64,000 bases of DNA, from NCBI RefSeq assembly GCF_010729105.1, contig NZ_AP022573.1, positions 2,604,001 through 2,668,000 on the forward strand, read 5' to 3'. The translations under genes and the position numbers were made by a program. The notes beneath the pieces were generated by a model, which worked only from the letters and a program-made list of their open reading frames with translations, ran no database searches and had not been told where the DNA came from. The stretch comes from Mycobacterium saskatchewanense. Its GTDB lineage: Bacteria > Actinomycetota > Actinomycetes > Mycobacteriales > Mycobacteriaceae. How positions within the stretch are numbered: the first letter of the stretch is position 1; each line of letters starts with the position of its first letter. Of this stretch, positions 37,130 through 46,229 are shown in pieces.

Positions 37130-37698
37130 CGTAGTCCCATCTTGCCGTCCCATAGAGGCACACCTCGCTGACCGAAGGGCTTGGCATCTGTGTGGCCGTA
37201 GCCGTATACGTTTCATTCAACAGATTCACCGGGCCCGCTGTCATCCTTGTCATACCCACGCGAATCGGAGCCGCGCGCATTACCATGCCGCCCGCCTGCC
37301 GGCGCGGACGCGTCAACGGCGAGCAGTTCACCAAGCACGCCACAGCAAACCACCATTACCATGTGAGGTCACGAGTCATTTGACCTTTCCGTAGCGAAAG
37401 CCCGGTGGCACGCCGACTGGACGTTGCGCCCAGAAGTAAAGCTGTCGCCGCTACAGACGACAGGACTGTCCGCTGACGCCCCGGCGACGTGATACGCACG
37501 CTTCGCACAGGTTCGTCCAAGCGTCACATCGCATACGCAGCGCGAGCCATTACGTTTCGGGCTATCCAGCTCGACCCACGATCGATTGACGAAAGAGTCA
37601 TCTGACTCAGGACCGCGACGTCGTCAGCGTGGTGTGCTGGCACAGATCAGCCATCGATCGCAGGGAACGAAGACCTATGCCGCAGGCAAAGGAGCCAC
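37130..37698. other. 569-bp gap without a convincing gene
   Basis: Divergent intergenic space between the PPK2 gene and the small ORFs ahead of the PPE gene. It has lower GC than the core regions. No RNA gene, inverted terminal repeat or transposase remnant is recognised, and the open frames here lack ribosome sites. Confidence 0.55.
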
Positions 37699-37824
37699 AT
37701 GAGCTCGCCGCAGAGTCATGACGGCAGCCGAGTTTCTCACAGTCGAAATCTCACGAACCATGGCCGCCTCCAGGTCTCCCCGGGATCACGAACATACCTG
37801 TGCGCCTTGCTTATTGGGCGATGA
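37699..37824 (+). CDS. candidate small ORF (41 residues)
   Basis: ATG follows AAAGGAG by 4-5 bases, a good ribosome site, and opens a 41-codon frame starting MSSPQSHDGSRVSHSR and ending at TGA 37822-37824. No family is recognised. Only the ribosome site supports it. Confidence 0.3.
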   Translation: MSSPQSHDGSRVSHSRNLTNHGRLQVSPGSRTYLCALLIGR

Positions 37825-37876
37825 CGACGCACTCAGCGGATCGCAAAACGTTCGACACCACACGGAGGGAGTAACC

Positions 37877-38098
37877 GTGAATGTTACCGATTTGGCCGAC
37901 TACCTCGGCGGAGCAAGACATCACGGGCGAGAAACGAACGTCGATGGGCGTTCGAACGCACCAATGCTGGAGGCCCCGAAAATGCCAGTGACTTTCAGGT
38001 GCCGACGAAGCGGCGGGGTCGCGGCTGCGGAACGCGTCGCGGCCACAGCTGCCATCGGAGCGGGTGCTGCCCGAGGTCGCGACTACGATCGCGGCTGA
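37877..38098 (+). CDS. candidate small ORF upstream of the PPE gene (73 residues)
   Basis: A GTG follows GGAGGGAG by 5 bases and opens a 73-codon frame beginning MNVTDLADYLGGARHHG; the second half is Arg/Ala/Gly-rich and lacks recognisable domains. It ends 14 bp before the PPE start, the place where a PE gene normally sits, but it has no PE motif. It may be a remnant or a small gene co-transcribed with the PPE gene. Confidence 0.4.
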   Translation: MNVTDLADYLGGARHHGRETNVDGRSNAPMLEAPKMPVTFRCRRSGGVAAAERVAATAAIGAGAARGRDYDRG

Positions 38099-38112
38099 CT
38101 GGGGAGAACACC

Positions 38113-39300
38113 GTGTTGGACTTCGGTGTGCTGCCGCCCGAAATCAACTCGGGTCGCATGTATGCAGGGCCAGGCTCGGGATCGATGAGGAATGCCGCGA
38201 CCGCATGGGACGAAGTCGCGGCGGAATTGGGCACAGCGGTGGGCGGCTACAGGACGGTGATTTCGGAGCTCACAAGTGCGCCATGGCTGGGTTCCTCGTC
38301 GGCGTCGATGATCTCAGCTGTCGCACCGTACGTCTGTTGGCTTGCTGCGGCCGCCGCCCAGACCGAAGAGACCGCGAACCGGGCTCGTGACGCCGCAACC
38401 GCCTTTGAGGCCGCTTGGGCGATGACGGTGCCCCCACCCGTGATTGCGGCCAACCGGTCACTCTCGTTGACCCTCACCGCGACAAATTTTTTCGGTCAGA
38501 ACACTCCAGCGATCGCGGTAGCCCAAACCCAGTACATGGAGATGTGGGCGCAAGATGCTGCAGCCATGTTCGCTTACGCCGTCGCATCGGCGTTGGCCAC
38601 GAAGTTGCCCCGGTTGTCCTTGCCGCCCAACATCAGTACATCATCCGGAGTGGCCAACCAGATCGGTGCGGTCACGGAGGCCACATCCACGCCACGCGGC
38701 TTCAGCGGGCAGATAGCAGCTACCACCTCGTCAGAGTTGGTATCGGCCACCGCGAGAGTGTCGACGTTGCACCAACTATCGTTCTCGGCAGCCTCGTCTT
38801 TGGGTCTGGAGCAAACGATTGAGGCGGACATAAAGGGTTTCCTGGCGACAAGACCGACATTGGGAGCGTCGCTCGCTCTGGGCATGGGAAACGTCGGTTA
38901 CAACATCGGCCAGCAGCTCACATTCGGCCACGGAACAACTGCTGGTGGAGACGGTGCGTGGTATGAGACGCCAGAATATGAAGACCCACAGCCAGGCAGC
39001 CTAAGCGGCAATGCCACTGGACCCGTGAGCGCGGTGTTTGGCCGAGCCGGCGAGGTAGGGAAGCTATCGGTTCCGTCGACTTGGCCTATGCCGACCGCGG
39101 AGGCAACACCTCTAAGCGCCGCTGCGGAAGAGGGCGTTCCACAACTCACCGTCGCTACGGATAGACCCGCAGATGCATCGCCCAACGCCATCCTGCATGG
39201 AGCAGCGGCGGGGCGTCCTCGGCGCCCCGTCGGCGATGCCTATACCAATAGATACGGCTACCGTTTCAGCGTCCTGACGCGTACGCCGTCGGCCGGATGA
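38113..39300 (+). CDS. PPE-family protein (SVP subgroup)
   Basis: A 395-residue PPE protein, exported by type VII secretion in related proteins. The N-terminal PPE domain (1-170) reads LDFGVLPPEINSGRMYAGPGSGSM with APWLGSSSASM as the conserved W-containing helix turn. The C-terminal part has GKLSVPSTWP, the GxxSVPxxW signature of the SVP subgroup. The GTG start with GGGGAG 8 bp upstream fits the usual MDFGxLPPE beginning. No PE partner gene is next to it and no ESX genes are in the window, so it would need a partner elsewhere. Confidence 0.87.
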   Translation: MLDFGVLPPEINSGRMYAGPGSGSMRNAATAWDEVAAELGTAVGGYRTVISELTSAPWLGSSSASMISAVAPYVCWLAAAAAQTEETANRARDAATAFEAAWAMTVPPPVIAANRSLSLTLTATNFFGQNTPAIAVAQTQYMEMWAQDAAAMFAYAVASALATKLPRLSLPPNISTSSGVANQIGAVTEATSTPRGFSGQIAATTSSELVSATARVSTLHQLSFSAASSLGLEQTIEADIKGFLATRPTLGASLALGMGNVGYNIGQQLTFGHGTTAGGDGAWYETPEYEDPQPGSLSGNATGPVSAVFGRAGEVGKLSVPSTWPMPTAEATPLSAAAEEGVPQLTVATDRPADASPNAILHGAAAGRPRRPVGDAYTNRYGYRFSVLTRTPSAG

Positions 39301-39883
39301 TGGAAACTGCCCGCGATGACTATGGTTGTCGGCCGATACACGGCCGGCGCACTGGCGACGTGTCTGACGGAACCGTCTGATCACCAGCCGGCCATGTCTC
39401 GAGCCAGTCCAGCAGTGACGTGCCTCCAACGTGACAAATCCTGATGCCGGCGACGACGATATGTCGCCTACCTCCTACGTCCGAATGCAATGGCGAATAA
39501 GGACATTCGTGATAATCGCGCTGACCGTATTGCCATGCTTCCGGACCGAGGGTCGCACAGGGACCCGACACATTTTGCGCTTTTCGCGGGTAACGCTGCG
39601 AGCTCTGCGGTAATGCTGGAATGCGTAGGGCATTTTCACTACAGATGCTGAGCTCATCCGGCGAGCAGGCCTTCGGGCTGTATGCGGACCACTGGTGATT
39701 CAGCATCACTCGTCCCGGCAGGTCAAGTCGATTGACTCGATACTTCAGTCGGTAACTGCCGGATGGTTGAGCGAGATGAGCTTCACCTCGGAACGGAAGC
39801 CAGGGGCGCCCGCATCGATCGGTTGACAGGCTCGTCCTCGGTTCGGCGGGTGCCCGCCGCCGATGTCTCGTCGAAAGGTGGCA
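39301..39883. other. 583-bp gap without a supported gene
   Basis: Lower-GC intergenic sequence between the PPE and YoaK-family genes. Short open frames on both strands have no ribosome site or recognisable product. A small inverted repeat GTCAA-GTCGA-TTGAC lies at about 39722-39736. Otherwise I see nothing in it. Confidence 0.5.
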
Positions 39884-40636
39884 ATGGGCCAGACATTCAT
39901 CTCCGCCGCGGCACGCCATCGTGGATTTCCATTGATGGAACGACCACTGATGGCACTTGCCCTCTCGAGTGTCGCCGGATTGATGAACTCGTGGACAATC
40001 GCGCATACCCGTAGCTTCGCGACGGTCCAGTCGGGGAATGTCGTCTCGGCAGGTTATGACCTCGTCAACGGCGACCTGCCTGCCTTGGTGCGCGCTCTGC
40101 TGTCAATCGCGGCTTTCGGTGCGGGGTCTTTCCTTTGCGCGACCGTAGTGGCCGGCGCTGCACGGTTTGGACGGACCTACTCGCCATGGATCCTGGGATT
40201 CGAAACGGCTGTTCTCGCTGGCGTCATCGCATGGTCGGCCTGGGCGGCACCGGAGGCCTGTCTTGTCGCATGGCTTTTGAGTTTCGTAGCCGGTGTGCAG
40301 GGCAACGCTTTCCACCGGGACAGCGGCATGCTCTACGGCAACGTCGCCGTCACATTCGTTGTCCAGGCCGTGTTCAGCTACCTCGGGCGCGCGGCGATGG
40401 TGCGCTGGTATGACGACGGTGAGAACCACCTTCGACCCACCGGGGTCTATGTTCTCGTTCTTGTCGGCTTTGCCGCAGGTGGAGCCGTCGGTTGTGCCTC
40501 TGATCTGCTTTCGAACTTCGGTTCGGTTGCGCTCGCGGCCCTTGCTACGGCGGCGATGTTCGTCATCGCGGCGGTGAGTTCCCGGACAGACGGGCCAACC
40601 CGAGTCGACCCGAACAACAACGCGCCGACCCCATAG
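39884..40636 (+). CDS. YoaK/DUF1275-family membrane protein
   Basis: A 250-residue integral membrane protein with about six hydrophobic segments and the family pattern LALSSVAGLMNSWTIAHTRSFATVQSGNVVSAGYDLV near the N-terminus, then GVQGNAFHR. Function of the family is unknown; it is often near secondary-metabolism or stress genes. GAAAGGTG before the ATG at 39884 favours this start over the ATG seven codons earlier. It stands alone in the accessory islet. Confidence 0.72.
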   Translation: MGQTFISAAARHRGFPLMERPLMALALSSVAGLMNSWTIAHTRSFATVQSGNVVSAGYDLVNGDLPALVRALLSIAAFGAGSFLCATVVAGAARFGRTYSPWILGFETAVLAGVIAWSAWAAPEACLVAWLLSFVAGVQGNAFHRDSGMLYGNVAVTFVVQAVFSYLGRAAMVRWYDDGENHLRPTGVYVLVLVGFAAGGAVGCASDLLSNFGSVALAALATAAMFVIAAVSSRTDGPTRVDPNNNAPTP

Positions 40637-40919
40637 TTGGCAGGCACATCTTGACTGCTTGCCGATACGGCACGAAGCAACATCGGTCGATCTGTGCATC
40701 CCGTCAGCCCGGCTCTCGGTATGGCGCTCTGGCTGATCAGATCGGGATCACGAGCACTCTTCGCCGCCACTCGGCCACGTCGCGGCGTAGCCACTCCCGC
40801 AATCAAGGATTCCTGGATAACGTCAGGCAGTTAGACCGGCTGAGGTGACCAGAGGTGACGTAGCGTTCAGGAAGACGGCCTACGGTGGATTCGGTCGAAT
40901 CGACAGCGAAGGAGCACCC

Positions 40920-41837
40920 ATGGTACGAACCGAGGAAGACACATGGGACCTGGCCAACAGCGTGGGGGCCACCGCCACAATGGTCGCCGCGGCACGCGCG
41001 GCCGCGAGCAAGCGGCCGCAGCCCGTCGTCACCGATGATTACGCCGAGCCTTTGGTCCGTGCCGTCGGGCTGGACGCGTTCACCAGGTTGGCGACCGGCG
41101 AGCTCGACTCGACGGACATGGAGGGGGGCATCGGGTTTCCGCGAATGGTCGACACATTCGCGGCCCGCGCCCGCTTTTTCGACGACTATCTCGCCGCGGC
41201 CGGCCTGGCGGGCCTACGGCAGGTCGTGATCGTGGCGTCCGGGCTCGACGCCCGCGCCTACCGGCTGCCGTGGCCGGCCGACACGACGGTGTACGAAATC
41301 GATCAGCCTGAGGTGATCGCGTTCAAGACGGCGACGCTGTCGGAGATCGGCGCTGCCCCCACCGCCCAACTCCGTGCGGTCGGCATCGATCTGCGGGAGG
41401 ACTGGCCGGCGGCCCTCCAGGACGCGGGTTTCGATCCGGCCCACCCCACGGCGTGGCTCGCCGAGGGTGTGCTCATCGGGTGGCTCCCGCCCGAGGCCGA
41501 GGTTCGGTTGCTGGATTCGATCATCCCGCTGTCCGCCGAGGGCAGCCGATTCGCCGCCGACTACGGAACAGTGACAGGGACTTCGCCCGAGGCCCAGGAA
41601 CAATCGCGGCTCCTGACCGAAGGGTGGCGACGCCATGGTCTCGAGATGGACCTCACCAACCTGACCTACCCGGGCGAGCACACCGATGTCGCCGCCCATC
41701 TGCTCGCGAACGGTTGGGAGACAACGAAATATCAGTTGACCGATCTTTTCACCGCCGCCGGACTGCCCGAGCTGGGTGACGCCGAGCACCAGGTCCCCTC
41801 GACGACGATCAGCTTCGTGCGCGCCATCCGGATCTGA
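40920..41837 (+). CDS. SAM-dependent methyltransferase (TIGR00027/LCM-like family)
   Basis: A 305-residue putative methyltransferase of the family greatly expanded in mycobacteria. The motif [17 protein letters not shown] binds SAM, followed by VYEIDQPEV with the acidic ribose-binding residue; the N-terminus [27 protein letters not shown] is characteristic. AAGGAG lies 7 bp before the ATG. Substrate unknown. It follows the accessory gap region and ends 76 bp before the convergent FAH-MBL gene. Confidence 0.83.
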   Translation: MVRTEEDTWDLANSVGATATMVAAARAAASKRPQPVVTDDYAEPLVRAVGLDAFTRLATGELDSTDMEGGIGFPRMVDTFAARARFFDDYLAAAGLAGLRQVVIVASGLDARAYRLPWPADTTVYEIDQPEVIAFKTATLSEIGAAPTAQLRAVGIDLREDWPAALQDAGFDPAHPTAWLAEGVLIGWLPPEAEVRLLDSIIPLSAEGSRFAADYGTVTGTSPEAQEQSRLLTEGWRRHGLEMDLTNLTYPGEHTDVAAHLLANGWETTKYQLTDLFTAAGLPELGDAEHQVPSTTISFVRAIRI

Positions 41838-41913
41838 GACGCCGAGCGTGCGGCCTAGGTAGGGATCCGCTGCGGTAGCGGTGCGTGGGGCCCACGTTCG
41901 GCGTGATGCGATC

Positions 41914-43851
41914 TCAGGACCGCTTGGCCAGCCACTCGGCCTGCATCACCAGCAGGGCAATGACGTCGAGTTGCGGGGTCGTCGGGTCGAGTTCGCGATA
42001 GCGCTGGTAGACATTGACGACGACGCGCTCCGCATCCAGCGAGGATGCGTATTCACCGAGGTCGATGGTGTCGGCGGCCTCGGACCACGAGAGCCCCCGT
42101 CGATAGGCGGCCTCGGCCTGTTCGGACACGTGCGCGAGATAGGCACGCACAGCGCGAATTCCGTCCGGATCGCTGACGGGGCCATGGCCGGGCACGACAA
42201 TCGGGGCGTCCAGTGCGATCATCGCGTCGCACGCCGCGATCCAGTTGGCGATCGGGCCGGCCCACACGATCGGGGTGCACCCGATGAACAGCAGGTCGCC
42301 GCCGAATAGCACGCCGGCGTCGGGGATGTGCACCACCGAATCCGCGGCGGTGTGCGCCGGACCGAGGTTGAGCAATTCGATTCGCCGCCCGCCCACCTCG
42401 ATAATCAGGTCGCGGTCGAACGTCTGATCCGCGTTGCGCACGATGATGCCGCTGAAGTCGAAGTGCCCGAAGCGGTCTCGCGCGTACGGAGTTGCGATCG
42501 GCCCAAGGTTGGCGGTCTGCGCCATCGCCAGCATCTCGGGCGCCATGCCGTGCGCGATCTCGTCAGCGGTGCCCGACGCGGCGATGATGCGCACCGAGGC
42601 GTCGAGCAATTGGTTGCCGTGCGTGTGGTCGCCGTTGGAGTGCGTGATGAGGGCGTCGGTGATCGGCGCCAAGGAGGTGATGGGCCGCATCGCGGTGAGC
42701 ATTTCGCGGGTCAACGCCAGGTCGAACAGGGTGTCGACGAGCAGGGACGCCCCAGCACCGGCGACCAGACCGGCGTTGCTCCAGCCGTAGCCCCCGTCCG
42801 GCAGCGTCCACGCCCAGATCCGGTCGGCCACCTCGTGCAACCCGCGGGTGTAGGGGACCCGCGCGGGGGCGCGGTTCACGCGCACCGGCCGCGGCGCGGC
42901 ATCCGGGTTCGGTCGAGCTGACAACGGGTGCGGCGCACCGCTGGCGCGCACGGCTTGCCGGGTCTCCCCGAGCCCCTGAACCCGCAGCGTCACGACGTCG
43001 CCGTCGTGCAGCCAGCCGGGGAACGACTGCAGCGCCGTGGGGTTGAGGTGCTCGACGAGGGTGCAGGTGGGCACCGTTCCGGAACCGATGACGTCGCCCG
43101 GCGTCAGGGTCACTCCGCGTGAGACGTACGAGATGACTTCGCTGAAACTCCAATCCATTTGGGCGGTCGATCCCGAACCGATCACGGTGTCGTTGACCAG
43201 GGCCGTGACACTCAGGTCGAGGATGCCGTCGCGGCGGTATGGCTCCAGCTCGTCGGGCGTCACCAGGTAGGGGCCCAGCGTCACCCCGCTGTCCTTACCC
43301 TTGCCCTGCCCGATCGCCAGTTGGCTCTCCAGCTGCTGGAGGTCACGCGCGGACCAGTCGTTGAAGATGGTGTACCCGATGATGGCCCGTTCCGCCTCCT
43401 CGACCGTCAAGTCTTCGGCGGTGACACCGATGATGGCCGCGACTTCCAATTCGAAGTCCTGCCAGGCGCTCCCGGGAGCCGTCGGCGCATCGTCGTAGGG
43501 TCCCAGAACCGTCGTCGGGCAGGCGAAGTAGAACGCGGGGACGCGGTACCAGGCGTCGGCGAGCGTCCTTCCGGCGCCTAAAGCAGCTTGGCAATTGCGC
43601 ATGTGGTCCAGGAAACACAGGGAGTCCCGAATCGACGGCGGGCGCGGGATCGGCGCCAGCAACGTCACCGCGTCCAGTGGCGCCGTCGCCGCCGGGGCAC
43701 GCAGCGCCTCCTCGCCGGCCCCGCGCAACCCGTCCGCGCCGCGGCCGATCAGGTCGAGCAGCGTCACGCCCACAGGCATGGCGTAGATGGTGTCACCGGA
43801 GAGCACCCCGGTGCGCTCACCGCTATCGCTCTGATAGGAAACCCATTTCAC
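41914..43851 (-). CDS. fumarylacetoacetate-hydrolase / metallo-beta-lactamase fusion (Rv0939-like)
   Basis: A 645-residue two-domain protein. Residues about 65-310 are an FAH-type domain (FELEVAAIIGVTAEDLTVEEA, GYTIFNDWSARDLQ, GDVIGSGTVPTC) acting on C-C bonds or as an isomerase of hydroxy-dienoates. Residues about 345-620 are a metallo-beta-lactamase fold with LITHSNGDHTHG, GPAHTAADSV, GGDLLF and VPGHGP. In the first zinc motif the second His is Asn406. The ATG overlaps the ligD stop (ATGA), so it is translated after ligD. Corresponds to Rv0939; substrates unknown. Confidence 0.82.
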   Translation of the reverse strand: MKWVSYQSDSGERTGVLSGDTIYAMPVGVTLLDLIGRGADGLRGAGEEALRAPAATAPLDAVTLLAPIPRPPSIRDSLCFLDHMRNCQAALGAGRTLADAWYRVPAFYFACPTTVLGPYDDAPTAPGSAWQDFELEVAAIIGVTAEDLTVEEAERAIIGYTIFNDWSARDLQQLESQLAIGQGKGKDSGVTLGPYLVTPDELEPYRRDGILDLSVTALVNDTVIGSGSTAQMDWSFSEVISYVSRGVTLTPGDVIGSGTVPTCTLVEHLNPTALQSFPGWLHDGDVVTLRVQGLGETRQAVRASGAPHPLSARPNPDAAPRPVRVNRAPARVPYTRGLHEVADRIWAWTLPDGGYGWSNAGLVAGAGASLLVDTLFDLALTREMLTAMRPITSLAPITDALITHSNGDHTHGNQLLDASVRIIAASGTADEIAHGMAPEMLAMAQTANLGPIATPYARDRFGHFDFSGIIVRNADQTFDRDLIIEVGGRRIELLNLGPAHTAADSVVHIPDAGVLFGGDLLFIGCTPIVWAGPIANWIAACDAMIALDAPIVVPGHGPVSDPDGIRAVRAYLAHVSEQAEAAYRRGLSWSEAADTIDLGEYASSLDAERVVVNVYQRYRELDPTTPQLDVIALLVMQAEWLAKRS

Positions 43852-46103
43852 TCCCGCACCACCTCGTTCGGCTCCTTATCCGGCCGCAGCCCGCGCCAAC
43901 TCGATTGGCGCAAACGGCCATCCGGCGTCCACTCGCTGTAGCGGACCTCCCCGACCAGGGTCGGCTCGACGTAGGTGACGCCCCTGGCCTCGGCCCTGGG
44001 TAGCGGCGGGCTGAACGGCGATCGGTCGGTGTGCAGCGGCGCGAGCGTCTTCTTGAGGGTCGCCAGGTCACGTTCCGTGAAGCCGGTTCCCACCCGTCCG
44101 GCGAAGCGCAGCCCGCCATCGTCGGGGATTCCCAGCACGAGCGAGCCGATGCCGCTGGTGCGGCCCCCTTCGCCAGCCTTCCAGCCGCCGATCACGACTT
44201 CCTGTGTCCTCCAGTGCTTGTCCTTGATCCACGATGCGGAGCGCCGGCCCGGTTGATAGGTGGAGTCGCGCCGCTTGGCCACCACCCCCTCCCAGCCGTG
44301 CTCGCTCGAGTGTGCCAGCGCTTGCGCGCCGTCACCGGGCAGTAGCTCAGGAACAATGAGATTGGTTCCAATAGCGATCGTTTCCAACAACTTTCGCCGG
44401 TCTGTGTACTTCGCCCGCAGCAGCGACCGGCCGTCCAGGTACAGCAGGTCGTACGCCCAGAACTCGACATGGCTGCCGCGGCCGCGATTCTGCATCGCGT
44501 GGAAGCTTGGCACACCGGACGCGTCCAGGACGACGGCCTCGCCGTCGAGCACCACGTGATGATCGGCGAGATCGGCTGCCAAGGAGTCGAACTGGGGGTA
44601 TTCCTTGGTCACGTCACGCCCTCGGCGCGACCGCAGCCGCAGCGCGCCGTGATCGATTTCGACCAGGAGCCGATAACCGTCCCACTTGCCCTCGAAGGCC
44701 CACTGGCCCGCCTTCAGCGTCGACACCGAACCGTGCGTGGCCAGCATGGGTTTGATCTCTTCGAAGTCGAAGACGTTCTGGTCCTTCATCCGGTGCGCGA
44801 GCCATTGGTTGCCGTTGGTTTGAATCAGCGCATAACGCCCGGAGATCTTGCGCCCGTGCAGCGTGACGATGACCTCGTCATCCTGGAACTTCTCGGCGTC
44901 GTAGGTGCCCGAGTCCCAGATGATCACCTTCCCGGCGCCGTATTCGCCCTTGGGGATCACCCCCTCGAACGAGCCGTACTCCAGCGGATGGTCTTCGGTG
45001 TGCACCGCGAGGTGGTTTACCGACGTGGTATCGGGCAGGTTCTTCGGCACCGCCCAGGAAACCAACACGCCGTCTCGCTCCAGCCGGAAGTCGTAGTGCA
45101 ACCGGCGGGCGTGATGCTCCTGGATGACAAACGAATTGCCGCGCCCAGCATCGGGTCTCGTTGCCGGTACCGGTTCGGGCGTCTTCGACGCATCGCGCAT
45201 GCTGCGGTATTTGCTCAGCCGGTCGGGCACCGGAGCGTCCGGGTCCAGCGGCGCCAGCAGGTCACCGTCGCGTCCGACCCTTTCGAGGACCTCGTCGTAG
45301 CGCAGCTGCCGCAGCGTCGGGTCCTCCAGTTCCTCCCAGGTGCGGGGCGCCGCGACCGTCGGGTGCTCGCGACCGCGCAGCGAGTACGGCGCGATGGTGG
45401 TCTTCGAGCCGTTGTTCTGGCTCCAGTCCAAGAAGATCTTTCCCGCGCGCAAGCTCTTGGTCATCGTCGACGTCACCAGCTTCGGCATCGACTTCTCGAG
45501 TTGCTGGGCAATGCGTTTGGCCAGCACCGTGGCGCCGCTGCTGCTCACCGGCTCCACCAGTGGGGTGTACAAGTGCAGACCTTTGCTGCCGCTGGTGAGC
45601 GGGTAGGTGGTCAGCCCCATGCCGATGATGAGCTCGCGGACGGCGTGCGCGACCTCGCACAGCTGGGGCATGGTGACGCCTTCCCCCGGGTCCAGGTCGA
45701 ACACCAGCCGGGTCGCGGGCCCGGGCTTGAGCTCCTCGGCGCGGCTGCGGGTCCACTCGCGGACAAACCGCCACTGCGGCACATGCAGCTCGAGCGCGGC
45801 CTGCTGCGCGATCCACGCCAGCGCCTCGGGGGTGTCGATGATCGGGTACGTCGTGGTTCCGGAGCGGTGGGTCACGCTGGCCCGCGGCAACCAGTCCGGC
45901 GCCGACGAGGCCAGCTGTTTTTCGAAGAAGGCGTCCTGCTCGACGCCGTTGGGCCACCGTTTGCGCGTCGCCGCGCGCCCGGCGATGTGCGGGATCATCG
46001 CCTCGGCGATGCGGGTGTAGTAGTCGAAAACGTCGCCTTTGGTTGTTCCCGTGGCGGGGTACAGCACCTTGTCGGCGTTGGTCAGCTTCACCCGCGGTGC
46101 CAT
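43848..46103 (-). CDS. ligD: multifunctional ATP-dependent DNA ligase LigD
   Basis: A 751-residue NHEJ enzyme with three modules. The polymerase/primase (about 1-290) contains LVFDLDPGEG and the SGSKGLHLYTPL motif. The phosphoesterase (about 300-450) reads VIQEHHARRLHYDFRLERDGVLVSWAVPK. The ligase (about 455-751) has the nucleotidyl-Lys motif EGKWDGYR with Lys473. Order polymerase-nuclease-ligase is the mycobacterial one. It seals double-strand breaks with Ku, encoded 5 kb away on the other side of a polyol operon instead of adjacent as in M. tuberculosis. Confidence 0.95.
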   Translation of the reverse strand: MAPRVKLTNADKVLYPATGTTKGDVFDYYTRIAEAMIPHIAGRAATRKRWPNGVEQDAFFEKQLASSAPDWLPRASVTHRSGTTTYPIIDTPEALAWIAQQAALELHVPQWRFVREWTRSRAEELKPGPATRLVFDLDPGEGVTMPQLCEVAHAVRELIIGMGLTTYPLTSGSKGLHLYTPLVEPVSSSGATVLAKRIAQQLEKSMPKLVTSTMTKSLRAGKIFLDWSQNNGSKTTIAPYSLRGREHPTVAAPRTWEELEDPTLRQLRYDEVLERVGRDGDLLAPLDPDAPVPDRLSKYRSMRDASKTPEPVPATRPDAGRGNSFVIQEHHARRLHYDFRLERDGVLVSWAVPKNLPDTTSVNHLAVHTEDHPLEYGSFEGVIPKGEYGAGKVIIWDSGTYDAEKFQDDEVIVTLHGRKISGRYALIQTNGNQWLAHRMKDQNVFDFEEIKPMLATHGSVSTLKAGQWAFEGKWDGYRLLVEIDHGALRLRSRRGRDVTKEYPQFDSLAADLADHHVVLDGEAVVLDASGVPSFHAMQNRGRGSHVEFWAYDLLYLDGRSLLRAKYTDRRKLLETIAIGTNLIVPELLPGDGAQALAHSSEHGWEGVVAKRRDSTYQPGRRSASWIKDKHWRTQEVVIGGWKAGEGGRTSGIGSLVLGIPDDGGLRFAGRVGTGFTERDLATLKKTLAPLHTDRSPFSPPLPRAEARGVTYVEPTLVGEVRYSEWTPDGRLRQSSWRGLRPDKEPNEVVRE

Positions 46104-46229
46104 GTTCTCAACTTACGCGTTTGAGCAGGGCATATCGGTTCCCACCAGTGATTATGTCTCAAACGTAAATTTTTGTGACGTCAACCACGAAGGGGTTAGA
46201 CGCGCCGACAGCCCGGGAAGCGAAGACGG

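Noticed and set aside
44469..46124. A 551-codon plus-strand frame opposite ligD
   Set aside because: Antisense shadow of ligD without motifs of its own.
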